The translations under genes were made by a program, and so were the position numbers. The notes below the pieces were generated by a model, which did no database searches, was not told the origin of the DNA, and was given only the letters and a program-made list of their open reading frames with translations. Below are positions 1 to 6,400 of a DNA stretch of 6,540 bases, in pieces (position 1 is the first letter of the stretch; every line of letters begins with the position of its first letter). This stretch comes from Candidatus Methanophagales archaeon (GTDB lineage: Archaea > Halobacteriota > Syntropharchaeia > Alkanophagales > Methanospirareceae), in assembly GCA_030621535.1 (NCBI GenBank), contig JAUXHM010000063.1, positions 1-6,540 on the forward strand, in the 5' to 3' direction.

Positions 1-1037
1 TTCTTCATCACGCCAAGGTATTCGGCTACATTTTCCAGTTTCTTCACCTTCACGCTGTCCAGATCGCGCTTTGCGAGTTTGAAAAGGTCAACGTTCAGCC
101 GCCCCGTGATGTTTACTCCTGGCAACGCACCACCCCTCTCCTTGTCATACTGCACCGTGCTGCCATCCGCACCTACGGTTAAACGAATCCTGTGCATTTT
201 CGCACGTTCCCTTATGTACTGCCAATCAAAGGCGTCAGAATTATAGCCCACGATAACATCCGGCTGGAATTGCGCTACAAAGTACAAAAAATCGGTTATT
301 ACTTTTTTATCCCCTTTTTCCGTCCATCCCTCTTCTTCCATCATGAACAGCTTTGCTTTGACTTCTTTTCCTATACCTTCGGTGTATGCAGCCGAAATGA
401 TTGTTATCGGGTCGTTTTTCGCCGATGGCATTCCATACCCGCTCAGCGTAGCCATTTCGCAGTCAAAAGCGAGGATTTTTAGCACTGGCAGGTCACCCCC
501 GCCGCCCATTTTTTTGTACGATATGTCCGAGGCAAGAATAGCCGTATTGGCATAGTCCAATTCTATTTCTTCGCCCATCACGTTTACGCCGTCAAAAGGT
601 CTCAGTTGTTTGTCTATCAAGTACCGAATGGAAAATAGAATGTCTGCTTCAAGCACGGTAAGACCTGCTTTTTTGACTGCCTCTCGCAGCAGCGGAACGT
701 GCCTCGGATGTTCAGCATAAATTTTTAGCCCTCTCTGTTCAACACCGAGTAATTTCTTCTGGCAAAATTCCACTCGCTTAACGCTTATTTGTTCGTCTCC
801 TCTATCCACTCGGATTTTTTCTACCACTCCCTTAGTTTCTTCAATATCTCGGTAGGGGTAAGAATGGAAATGAGAATGGAGAAAGGCGTAAAAATACGGC
901 TCGAAACTTTTGTCTAACACAACAAAAACCTTTCCTGATTTGCTCTTGCACCATAGTCGTATCACCGGCTTTTCGTTCCCTGTATCGTCTCTCTCCGTTA
1001 TATAATCAATGTCCAGTAGAAAACCTTCTTTTTCCAT
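1..1037 (-). CDS. polB: Family-B DNA polymerase, N-terminal part (3' end outside window)
   Basis: Replicative/repair DNA polymerase with 3'-5' proofreading. The 345 visible codons cover the N-terminal domain and most of the exonuclease domain; the polymerase palm, fingers and thumb lie beyond the left edge. Residues about 8-24 (LLDIDYIT) and 105-150 (KIYAEHPRHVP, then RYLIDK) line up with the start of Pyrococcus-type Pol B. Residues matching that enzyme's uracil-recognition pocket appear kept: Y12, P47, V113 and R138. The Exo I motif reads LAFDCEM (D192, E194) and Exo II reads YNSDAFDW (N266, D271). Exo III would fall outside the window. About 35 extra residues precede Exo I (about 150-185) compared with Pyrococcus. 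The ATG at 1037 is chosen because the family's conserved N-terminus begins immediately after it. No Shine-Dalgarno site is evident, and a TATA-like box lies only about 21-28 bases upstream, so the message may be leaderless. The gene is transcribed divergently from the RCK gene. Confidence 0.95.
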   Translation of the reverse strand, partial: MEKEGFLLDIDYITERDDTGNEKPVIRLWCKSKSGKVFVVLDKSFEPYFYAFLHSHFHSYPYRDIEETKGVVEKIRVDRGDEQISVKRVEFCQKKLLGVEQRGLKIYAEHPRHVPLLREAVKKAGLTVLEADILFSIRYLIDKQLRPFDGVNVMGEEIELDYANTAILASDISYKKMGGGGDLPVLKILAFDCEMATLSGYGMPSAKNDPITIISAAYTEGIGKEVKAKLFMMEEEGWTEKGDKKVITDFLYFVAQFQPDVIVGYNSDAFDWQYIRERAKMHRIRLTVGADGSTVQYDKERGGALPGVNITGRLNVDLFKLAKRDLDSVKVKKLENVAEYLGVMK

Positions 1038-1160
1038 TCTCGTTTCTCTTTTTATTGTATATAACGTACAACTTCCTTCTATTTAATCCGTTCACGCTCC
1101 CACTAAATAAATTTTTAAAATGGCAGTTTAATTTCTAATTTATCCAGTCGAGCGGAAGAA
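1038..1160. promoter_or_regulatory. Divergent promoter region between polB and the RCK-USP gene
   Basis: This 123-base AT-rich spacer separates two divergent genes. For the minus-strand polymerase, a TATA-like GTTATATA is read from 1065 to 1058, which would place transcription start at or next to the ATG. A second candidate is the AT-rich stretch 1104-1118 read on the minus strand. For the plus-strand gene, TTTTTAAA at 1112-1119 is the best TATA-like box and would give a leader of about 20 bases. Only weak purine-rich sequence (GCGGAAG) precedes the 1161 ATG. These are assignments by pattern and distance only. Confidence 0.45.
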
Positions 1161-2321
1161 ATGAAAAAAATCATTATTGGTGGTGGAAGAGCAGGGCGAG
1201 ATCTGGCAGCTCAGTTACCCGAATCTGTAATTATTGAGATAAACACGGAAAAGCGTGAGAAACTTCTGGGATTAGCGGGCGTAGAGGTAATTATAGGCGA
1301 TGGAAGCGAAGAAGAATTGCTAAAGCGAGTGGGTTTGGATGATGCCGAGGCGTTTATATCGCTCACGGGCAATGACGATGTCAATTATCGAGCAGCAGCT
1401 ATTGCGAAGAAATACGGTGTCCCTAAGATAATTGTTCGGGTAGAAGATCCGGAAGACCGAGAGAGGTTTCAGAAGCTGGGCATTGAATCCATCATGTTTC
1501 CTACAAAGATAGTTGCGAATCTCATTAGTGATATGATGCGTTCTGGCTTTGATGCTGAAGCAACCGAAATTCGCACACATTTCGAAAAAATCCTCGTTCC
1601 AATCCTCAGTAAAAATACGGTGGATAAGGCGTTCAAAGAAGCTTTGTTCGTTGCTTCCGTCGCGAGGGCGGAGGTCACTGCTGTATCGTCTATGGAGATA
1701 GACAGGCAAGAGATGGAATCCCGGGCAGTGGAGATGGGTGTGCCGCTCAAGATATTGTCGGAAGAGGAAAAATTGATGGACATTATAAAAAAGCACCTGC
1801 ATTATCCCGGCTGTATAATATTAGACATCCTAAAAGAACACTCCTATCACCCGGATTGTATAATAATAGACCACGAAGAACTTGGCATCCTGGATAAATT
1901 GTTCAACAGAAGTGTCGTTTTGAAGCTGATAAAATGCGCTTCCTGCCCGGTGCTTGTTGCGCGAACGTTCAGGTATTACGAACGCGTTCTTGCACTTCTG
2001 GATTCATCTGATGTATCTGCGAGTGTTGGAAGGCACGCGGTTCAGATAGCGCATTCGTGCGGGGCTGAGTTGCATTTACTCATTCTTGAGATTGTTCCAG
2101 GTGAGTCGATTGACGGGATAAAGAAGATGGGAAAAAAAGGAAACGTACGGATTATTGAAAAGTGGGTGGAAGGTAACCCGATGATAGAAGCGGTAAAAGA
2201 GGTAAAAAGTGGGAATTACGAGCTCGCAGTGATTCCCTGGAGAGGAACGGGTGTCATAAGGTCAGACCTGATAAGGAAAATAGTAAACGATGCTCCCTGT
2301 TCTGTTCTGACGGTTGTGTGA
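1161..2321 (+). CDS. RCK_N (TrkA_N) domain fused to two universal-stress-protein-like domains; putative antiporter regulator
   Basis: Predicted cytoplasmic regulatory protein of 386 aa with no membrane segment. Residues 1-125 form a Rossmann-type RCK_N/TrkA_N domain: nucleotide-binding loop GGGRAG (7-12), acidic residue E26 at the end of strand 2, IIGDGSEEELLK (44-55) and SLTGNDDVNYRAA. In this family the domain binds NAD(H) or a related nucleotide and gates K+ channels or Kef-type antiporters. The usual RCK_C domain is absent. Instead, residues about 141-268 (start FEKILVPILS, end ASCPVLVAR) and 273-386 (start ERVLALLDSSD, end APCSVLTVV) look like two USP domains. The USP ATP motif (GxxGx9GS/T) is degenerate in both (DHEELG...NRS and PWRGTG...), so ATP binding is doubtful. 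The first USP contains a 15-residue tandem duplication. The stop codon shares one base with the ATG of the antiporter gene, so the two are probably translated together and this is probably the antiporter's sensor subunit. That role is inferred. Confidence 0.85.
   Translation: MKKIIIGGGRAGRDLAAQLPESVIIEINTEKREKLLGLAGVEVIIGDGSEEELLKRVGLDDAEAFISLTGNDDVNYRAAAIAKKYGVPKIIVRVEDPEDRERFQKLGIESIMFPTKIVANLISDMMRSGFDAEATEIRTHFEKILVPILSKNTVDKAFKEALFVASVARAEVTAVSSMEIDRQEMESRAVEMGVPLKILSEEEKLMDIIKKHLHYPGCIILDILKEHSYHPDCIIIDHEELGILDKLFNRSVVLKLIKCASCPVLVARTFRYYERVLALLDSSDVSASVGRHAVQIAHSCGAELHLLILEIVPGESIDGIKKMGKKGNVRIIEKWVEGNPMIEAVKEVKSGNYELAVIPWRGTGVIRSDLIRKIVNDAPCSVLTVV
1779..1868 (+). repeat. Tandem 45-bp in-frame duplication inside the RCK-USP gene
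   Basis: Codons 207-221 (DIIKKHLHYPGCIIL) are followed directly by codons 222-236 (DILKEHSYHPDCIII). The DNA units 1779-1823 and 1824-1868 match at 31 of 45 positions by hand count and preserve the reading frame. The repeat falls where a USP domain normally has one helix-strand step before its nucleotide loop, so it would add one extra helix-strand unit to the first USP domain. Confidence 0.7.
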
Positions 2322-3469
2322 TGTCTATGATAATAAGTCCCTATTTCCCTTTATTTGCGATTGCAGTCTTTGCGTTCCTGATCCCTATTCTTTCCGATAG
2401 AATAGGCGTCCCGGCAGTGGTTGGGGAGATTATATGCGGGATTATTATCGGGCGGAGTGTGCTGGGGATTTTTAGTGGGGAGGAGGAGGGAATAGCATTT
2501 CTCGCAAGCTTTGGATTTATATTCCTAATGTTCTTGGTGGGTATGGAGATAGACTTCTCGCAGGTTGAAGTTCATGGAGCAAAGTTGTTCGTGCTCGGGA
2601 CGCTTATATTTATCATCACACTCGCCATTTCGATGTTCTTGACGCATCAAATGGGTTACGGGTTCTACATGGCACTTGTGCTTTCTACTTCTTCGGTAGG
2701 GTTGATATTGCCAACGATAAAGGAACAGGGGCTGTTAAAGAGTGAACTTGGACAGACAATAATCATCTCGGCTTTTGTCGCTGATTTTACCACCATGCTG
2801 CTCCTTACGGTGCATACGCTCTACCACGAGAAGGGGATAACGTGGGAGATGCTTTTAATTGCGCTTATTTTCATGTTGTTTTTTGCAGTGTATTACGCGG
2901 GTAAGCTCGTAATCTGGCACTATCCCGAGCGACTTTCAAAATGGTTTAAATCAGACCACCCGTCAGAGATAGGCGTAAGGGCTTCCTTCGCATTGCTACT
3001 TGTATTCGTTGTTTTAGCGGAGGTAGTGGGTGTGGAAGCCATACTTGGCGCGTTTCTCGCCGGCGTGATGCTCTCCCTTTTGTTCCGCGGTGGTACGGTT
3101 CTGGAACAAAAACTCTACGGAATAGGATACGGATTTCTCATACCGATATTCTTTATAAGCGTAGGAATGCAGTTTGACCTTGGAGCTTTAGCGCGAGGAG
3201 GGATTTATTTTGTTCCAGTGCTACTTTTAATCGCATTCGTGGTGAAGATAGTGCCGTCGCTGCTTTTTCTCGTACGGCATTCATTGAGGGATAGCATTTC
3301 TGCCGGTGTTTTGCTTTCTTCGAGATTGAGCTTGATAATCGCGGTGGCTGCGGTTGGGATGAAACTTGATTTAATAACGACTGCACTGGGTTCGGCAATT
3401 ATTTTGCTTGCGATAATAACAAGCATTAGCTGCCCTACCATTTTCAAGAAGATGCACCAGAAGGAATAG
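2321..3469 (+). CDS. CPA2/Kef-type cation:proton antiporter, membrane domain only
   Basis: Integral membrane protein of 382 aa, very hydrophobic throughout, with roughly 11-13 predicted membrane helices. Family motifs in order: PAVVGEIICGIIIG (31-44), FIFLMFLVGMEID (67-78), STSSVGLILPTIKEQGLL (122-139) with a following VAD155F as the likely ion-binding aspartate, LGAFLAGVMLS (242-252), PIFFISVGMQFDL (275-287), K309 in the helix matching the conserved lysine helix of NapA-like exchangers, and SSRLSLIIA (333-341). It is expected to exchange K+ or Na+ for H+; the ion cannot be told from the sequence. KefB/KefC proteins continue into a cytoplasmic RCK domain, but this one stops at KKMHQKE right after the last helix. 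The RCK function is supplied by the gene just upstream. The ATG at 2321 gives the TGATG stop/start overlap typical of coupled genes; GTG at 2318 and ATG at 2327 are alternative starts. Confidence 0.93.
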   Translation: MSMIISPYFPLFAIAVFAFLIPILSDRIGVPAVVGEIICGIIIGRSVLGIFSGEEEGIAFLASFGFIFLMFLVGMEIDFSQVEVHGAKLFVLGTLIFIITLAISMFLTHQMGYGFYMALVLSTSSVGLILPTIKEQGLLKSELGQTIIISAFVADFTTMLLLTVHTLYHEKGITWEMLLIALIFMLFFAVYYAGKLVIWHYPERLSKWFKSDHPSEIGVRASFALLLVFVVLAEVVGVEAILGAFLAGVMLSLLFRGGTVLEQKLYGIGYGFLIPIFFISVGMQFDLGALARGGIYFVPVLLLIAFVVKIVPSLLFLVRHSLRDSISAGVLLSSRLSLIIAVAAVGMKLDLITTALGSAIILLAIITSISCPTIFKKMHQKE

Positions 3470-3570
3470 CAAAGGGTTTAAATATTCTGCAAGCAATATA
3501 TTCAAAAGAGATAATTTGAGCTATGGCATCACGGATATAAATTAAAAGGCGTGGGGAAAATTAGGGAAAA
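3470..3570 (+). promoter_or_regulatory. Intergenic promoter region of ilvBN
   Basis: This 101-base spacer holds two TATA-like boxes. TTTAAATA at 3477-3484, preceded by purine-rich AAAGGG that could serve as a BRE, would give a leader of about 60 bases. ATATAAAT at 3535-3542 would give a leader of under 10 bases. The ATG at 3571 is preceded only by a weak TAGGGA at 3562-3567. No hairpin or convincing T-run terminator for the antiporter operon is visible here. Confidence 0.4.
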
Positions 3571-5289
3571 ATGGCAAAGCAGAAGCTAAGTGGTGCGGAA
3601 ATAGTAGTGGAGGAGTTGAAGACGGAAGGAGCGGAAGTAGCCTTTGGAATACCTGGGGGAGTTCTGTTAGACTTGTACGATGTGCTGTACAAGGAAGAGA
3701 CGATAAGACACATATTAATGAGGCATGAGCAATGTGCGGCGCACGCTGCCGACGGCTATGCACGTGTGTCAGGTAAAGCGGGCGTTTGTATTGCCACTTC
3801 AGGTCCCGGCGCCACGAACCTCGTTACGGGACTGGCGAATGCAAACATGGATTCTTCGCCTGTGGTGGCATTAACGGGACAAGTACCGACCTCTGTAATA
3901 GGCACAAACGCATTCCAGGAAGCCAGCACCTTCACTATCACCATGCCCATCACGAAACATAACTTCCTCGTAAAAAGAACGGAAGATTTACCCAAGATCA
4001 TCCATAATGCTTTTTATATTGCCAATACCGGAAGGAAAGGGGTTGTTTTGGTTGACCTGCCAAATGACATTTTAGCAGGCGTAGCGGAGGTGGATTTACA
4101 TCCGAAGGAGACTTTTGCTGGCTATAAACCGAATATAAAGCCGAATCAAGTGCAAATAAAGCGAGTTGTTGAGATATTAGCAAATGCGGAGCGACCTCTT
4201 ATACTGGCAGGTGGGGGTGTTATCAGCGCTGATGCTGCGGCGGAGTTATGTCATTTAGCGGATTTTCTTGGTGCTCCCGTAGTAACAACGCTTATGGGTA
4301 AAGGGGCGATTCCTGAGAATCACCCTTTCTGCTTGGGCATGGCAGGGATGCATGGACAGCTCTATGCGAACAGAGCGATTAACGAATGCGATGCTCTGCT
4401 TGCCTTAGGGACGCGATTCAGTGACAGAACCACGGGCTGGCAATTAGACCAATTTGCTCCGGATGCCACTATAATACACGTGGACATAGATACCGCGGAG
4501 ATAAACAAGAACATACAGGTGGATATACCGATTGTAGGAGATGTAAAACTCGCACTGTCGGGAATATTAAAGTTGCTGGAGAAAAAGAGAGCGAAGAAAA
4601 GTGGGAGCGAATGGGAGAAGAGAATAAAAAAGATGCACTCGGCATGTGACTCGTGTGTAGAAGATATATCAAGGGAAGGAGCATCGGTATCAGATATATT
4701 AATAAAAGAAATCAGCAAAATCCTGGATGACGATGCAATCGTCACAACAGAAGTGGGGCAGTGTCAGATGTTTGCAGCGCATTATTACATGACGAGGAAG
4801 CCCCGCACTTTTATCTCTTCCGGCGGGCTGGGGACAATGGGATTTGGATTCCCGGCAGCAATAGGAGCAAAGGTTGCGGCTCCAGATAAAAAAGTCGTGG
4901 ACATAGCAGGGGACGGAAGTTTCCTGATGACCTGTCAAGATTTGGCTACCTGCGTTGAGAACGATATACAGGTGGTAGTGTGCATCTTGGACAACAGGTA
5001 TTTAGGGATGGTAAGGCAGTGGCAGGAGCTGTTCTATGAAAAGAAATACGCGCATACAGGTTTGGGAATAACGCCGGATTTTGTTAAGCTGGCGGAAGCG
5101 TTTGGATGCTATGGCGAGCGAGTGGAAAAGCCAGAGGATTTGAAAGACGCATTAAACAACGCATTTGAGTCAGGAAAGCCCGCCGTGCTTGATATGATTG
5201 TAGGTAAGGATGATAAGATATTACCCATGATACCCCCCGGTGGTGGTATAACGGGAATGATAGGAACAGAAAGATGCAAACGCATATAA
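3571..5289 (+). CDS. ilvB: Acetolactate (acetohydroxyacid) synthase, large catalytic subunit
   Basis: Thiamine-diphosphate enzyme that condenses two pyruvates to acetolactate, or pyruvate with 2-oxobutyrate, as the first common step to valine, leucine and isoleucine. At 572 aa it has the normal family length. The N-terminal TPP-pyrimidine domain (about 5-170) carries FGIPGG (25-30), catalytic glutamate E53 in MRHEQ, and ATSGPGATNLVTG (75-87). The middle FAD-binding domain (about 190-330) has LILAGGGV (210-217) and LGTRFSDRTTG (279-289). The C-terminal TPP-diphosphate domain (about 375-545) has SSGGLGTMGFGFPAAIGAK (416-434) and the metal/TPP motif GDGSF at 447-451 with N475 in LDNRYLGM. The usual QHQM motif reads QCQM at 397-400, a Cys in place of His; nearby residues are normal, so activity is still expected. 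The last 16 bases overlap ilvN, indicating coupled translation of the two subunits. Confidence 0.97.
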   Translation: MAKQKLSGAEIVVEELKTEGAEVAFGIPGGVLLDLYDVLYKEETIRHILMRHEQCAAHAADGYARVSGKAGVCIATSGPGATNLVTGLANANMDSSPVVALTGQVPTSVIGTNAFQEASTFTITMPITKHNFLVKRTEDLPKIIHNAFYIANTGRKGVVLVDLPNDILAGVAEVDLHPKETFAGYKPNIKPNQVQIKRVVEILANAERPLILAGGGVISADAAAELCHLADFLGAPVVTTLMGKGAIPENHPFCLGMAGMHGQLYANRAINECDALLALGTRFSDRTTGWQLDQFAPDATIIHVDIDTAEINKNIQVDIPIVGDVKLALSGILKLLEKKRAKKSGSEWEKRIKKMHSACDSCVEDISREGASVSDILIKEISKILDDDAIVTTEVGQCQMFAAHYYMTRKPRTFISSGGLGTMGFGFPAAIGAKVAAPDKKVVDIAGDGSFLMTCQDLATCVENDIQVVVCILDNRYLGMVRQWQELFYEKKYAHTGLGITPDFVKLAEAFGCYGERVEKPEDLKDALNNAFESGKPAVLDMIVGKDDKILPMIPPGGGITGMIGTERCKRI

Positions 5290-5768
5290 TTTCGTTATTG
5301 GTGGAGGATAATCCGGGGGTGCTTACGAGAATGTCGGGCATGTTCACCCAGCGAGGAATCAATATCACCTCGCTTACGGTTTCTCCATGCGAGAAGGAAA
5401 GGTTATCGAGGATGACGGTGGCGATAGAGGGTTCTGAGAGCGAGCTGGAGATGGTAAGGAAGCAGCTCAGCAACCTGATAGAAGTGATAAAAGTGGTGGA
5501 TTTGAAAGAGAGCGAGGCGATTATCAGGGATTTGTGTCTGCTGAAGGTGCATGCAAAGGATCCAGAAGCTCGTTCAGAGGTGATGCAGCTTGCGGAATCT
5601 TACGGAGCGAAAATATTGGATGCTGCGTTGGATTCCGTAACACTTGAACTTACGGAAGAGCCAAAAAAGATAGACAGGTTCGTGGATTTGATGCGCCATT
5701 TTGGTGTGAAACAGTTGTTCAGGACGGGGGTTACGGCGATTGGGATAAGTGCGGGTGTGGAGAAGTAG
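5274..5768 (+). CDS. ilvN: Acetolactate synthase, small regulatory subunit
   Basis: Regulatory partner of the catalytic subunit; it stimulates activity and confers valine feedback inhibition in characterised homologues. The 164-aa length matches the short IlvH/IlvN form. Residues 3-76 form an ACT domain (HIISLLVEDNPGVLTRMSGMFTQ, then RGINITSLTV). Residues about 85-160 form the family's C-terminal domain (LCLLKVHA, LTEEPKKIDRFVDLM, FRTGVTAIGIS). G15 and N30 match E. coli IlvH G14 and N29, where changes abolish valine sensitivity, so feedback control is probably retained. The start at 5274 places the ACT strand at the usual distance and has AGGA seven to eight bases upstream. The overlap with ilvB supports coupled expression. 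ilvC, a frequent next gene, is not present; after the stop there is only a 114-base spacer and a toxin-antitoxin remnant. Confidence 0.96.
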   Translation: MQTHIISLLVEDNPGVLTRMSGMFTQRGINITSLTVSPCEKERLSRMTVAIEGSESELEMVRKQLSNLIEVIKVVDLKESEAIIRDLCLLKVHAKDPEARSEVMQLAESYGAKILDAALDSVTLELTEEPKKIDRFVDLMRHFGVKQLFRTGVTAIGISAGVEK

Positions 5769-5808
5769 AAAAGAGATACATGAGTTCGCTTTTTGTGAAA
5801 GGGTATTC

Positions 5809-5882
5809 GAAAAAGTTTTAAACGGAGAAAAATAAATACAGCATCTGTAAGGCGAAACAAAAGAAAAAAATCGGGTGAAACC
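5809..5882 (+). promoter_or_regulatory. Promoter and ribosome binding site of the antitoxin gene
   Basis: TTTTAAA at 5816-5822, preceded by an A-rich stretch that could act as BRE, is a TATA-like box; a second candidate is AATAAATA within 5828-5838. A clear Shine-Dalgarno sequence GGGTGA at 5873-5878 lies four bases before the ATG at 5883. It is the best ribosome binding site in the window and fixes that start. A run of five Ts at 5790-5794 just after ilvN could be a weak archaeal terminator. Confidence 0.5.
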
Positions 5883-6128
5883 ATGAGTCGAGAAGCGATG
5901 GTGAAAATCGGGAAGAAGTTTGCACTGCACATTCCAGAGGCTCTTGCAGAGAGGTTTGGCCTGAGAGAGGGAGGCAAGATGAGCCTTTGCATTGAAGGGG
6001 ACAAACTCGTTTTGGAGCCGATAGGGCTAAAAGACGCTGTGGAGCTTGCAGTCAAAGGAAAGAAGTTTGCATCCCTTAGTTTTGAAGAAGTGGAAAAAAT
6101 AACGCAGAGGTTTTCCTCAACGCCTTGA
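5883..6128 (+). CDS. AbrB/MazE/SpoVT-type antitoxin, C-terminal tail altered
   Basis: Small DNA-binding protein of 81 aa. Residues about 5-47 (VKIGKKFALHIPEALAERFG, then LREGGKMSLCIEG and KLVLEPI) are a swapped-hairpin AbrB fold, which in such antitoxins binds the operon's own promoter. Residues 50-73 (about DAVELAVKGKKFASLSFEEVEKI) resemble the toxin-contacting tail seen in archaeal antitoxins paired with PIN toxins. The last eight residues, TQRFSSTP (74-81), do not look like that tail. The DNA encoding them reads in another frame as PIN-toxin sequence, so the natural C-terminus was probably lost in a deletion. The DNA-binding domain looks whole, and the promoter and Shine-Dalgarno site are present, so a protein is probably still made. 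The toxin gene immediately downstream is broken. Confidence 0.85.
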   Translation: MSREAMVKIGKKFALHIPEALAERFGLREGGKMSLCIEGDKLVLEPIGLKDAVELAVKGKKFASLSFEEVEKITQRFSSTP

Positions 6129-6283
6129 AGCTGCGGCGAGCGGGGCATACTGACTTCATAGATTGCTTGCTCTATGCGATTTCGCTCAGAGAAGATTTGA
6201 AATTTTTGTCATTCGATACAGAACTCAAAGAATTCGTGCAGAAAAGAGGATTTGACGACCCTATTTTAGTCCCCGAGATATGA
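6086..6283 (+). pseudogene. PIN-domain (VapC-like) toxin remnant, N-terminal half deleted
   Basis: This frame is open from 6086 to a TGA at 6281-6283 (65 codons) and overlaps the antitoxin gene in a different frame. From about 6107 it reads AEVFLNALKLRRAGHTDFID, then CLLYAISLRED and LKFLSFDTELKEFVQKRGFD, ending ILVPEI. This matches the C-terminal half of PIN ribonucleases: the acidic D-x-x-D helix start (HTDFID) and the FDTEL step after the last core strand. The first half, with the leading catalytic Asp and the second acidic residue, is absent, and TAG at 6077 and TGA at 6083 close the frame upstream. No ATG is available; a TTG at 6125 could at most give 52 residues. An intact PIN toxin is about 130 residues and needs an acidic cluster from both halves, so this product should be inactive. 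The family assignment is by motif recognition. Confidence 0.75.
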
Positions 6284-6384
6284 AACGAAAATGATTGTAA
6301 TTATTCAAAAAAGCAACATTTATAAATATAATAAAATTACTTACAAGAAAATAGAAAATAAATTATTGACACAGATTAACGCTT
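6284..6384. other. AT-rich intergenic stretch with a TATA-like box
   Basis: No gene is visible in this strongly AT-rich stretch. The most promoter-like element is TTTATAAATA at 6319-6328, preceded by a purine-rich AAAAAAGCAACA that could act as BRE. In the plus direction it would start transcription near 6345-6350, running into the hairpin and then antisense through the intron. No coding start follows it within the window. The box is close to palindromic, so use in the minus direction is also possible. Confidence 0.35.
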
Positions 6385-6399
6385 GTGGGCTCTGCCCAC
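6385..6399. repeat. Perfect 6-bp inverted repeat (hairpin) abutting the intron end
   Basis: GTGGGC (6385-6390) and GCCCAC (6394-6399) flank a three-base loop, giving a GC-rich hairpin in otherwise AT-rich DNA. On the intron's own strand it begins one base after the predicted 3' splice site, so it would be the first part of the 3' exon or a 3' extension of the element. Confidence 0.7.
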
Positions 6400-6400
6400 G

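Noticed and set aside
192..555. Two overlapping plus-strand open frames (96 and 70 codons) within the left part
   Set aside because: They lie antisense to the polymerase, whose Exo I and Exo II motifs are clear in the minus-strand frame; their translations show no family pattern.
1320..1802. Minus-strand open frames of 160 and 104 codons inside the RCK-USP gene
   Set aside because: They are antisense shadows of a well-supported gene, with no recognisable domain and no start signal.
2318..2320. GTG at 2318 as start of the antiporter
   Set aside because: The ATG at 2321 gives the common TGATG overlap and loses only one residue; there is no ribosome binding site that favours the GTG.
3523..3540. 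Five-codon frame (MASRI) ahead of ilvB as a possible leader peptide for attenuation
   Set aside because: It contains no run of branched-chain codons apart from one Ile, no attenuator hairpin follows, and ribosome-mediated attenuation is not established in archaea.
4362..4745. Minus-strand open frame of 127 codons inside ilvB
   Set aside because: It is a shadow of ilvB. Its Ser/Phe/Leu-rich composition is what antisense reading of this codon usage gives.
5600..6148. Minus-strand open frame of 182 codons spanning the end of ilvN, the spacer and the antitoxin gene
   Set aside because: It crosses two genes and their promoter region, and its low-complexity Ser/Phe/Pro-rich translation has no domain signal.
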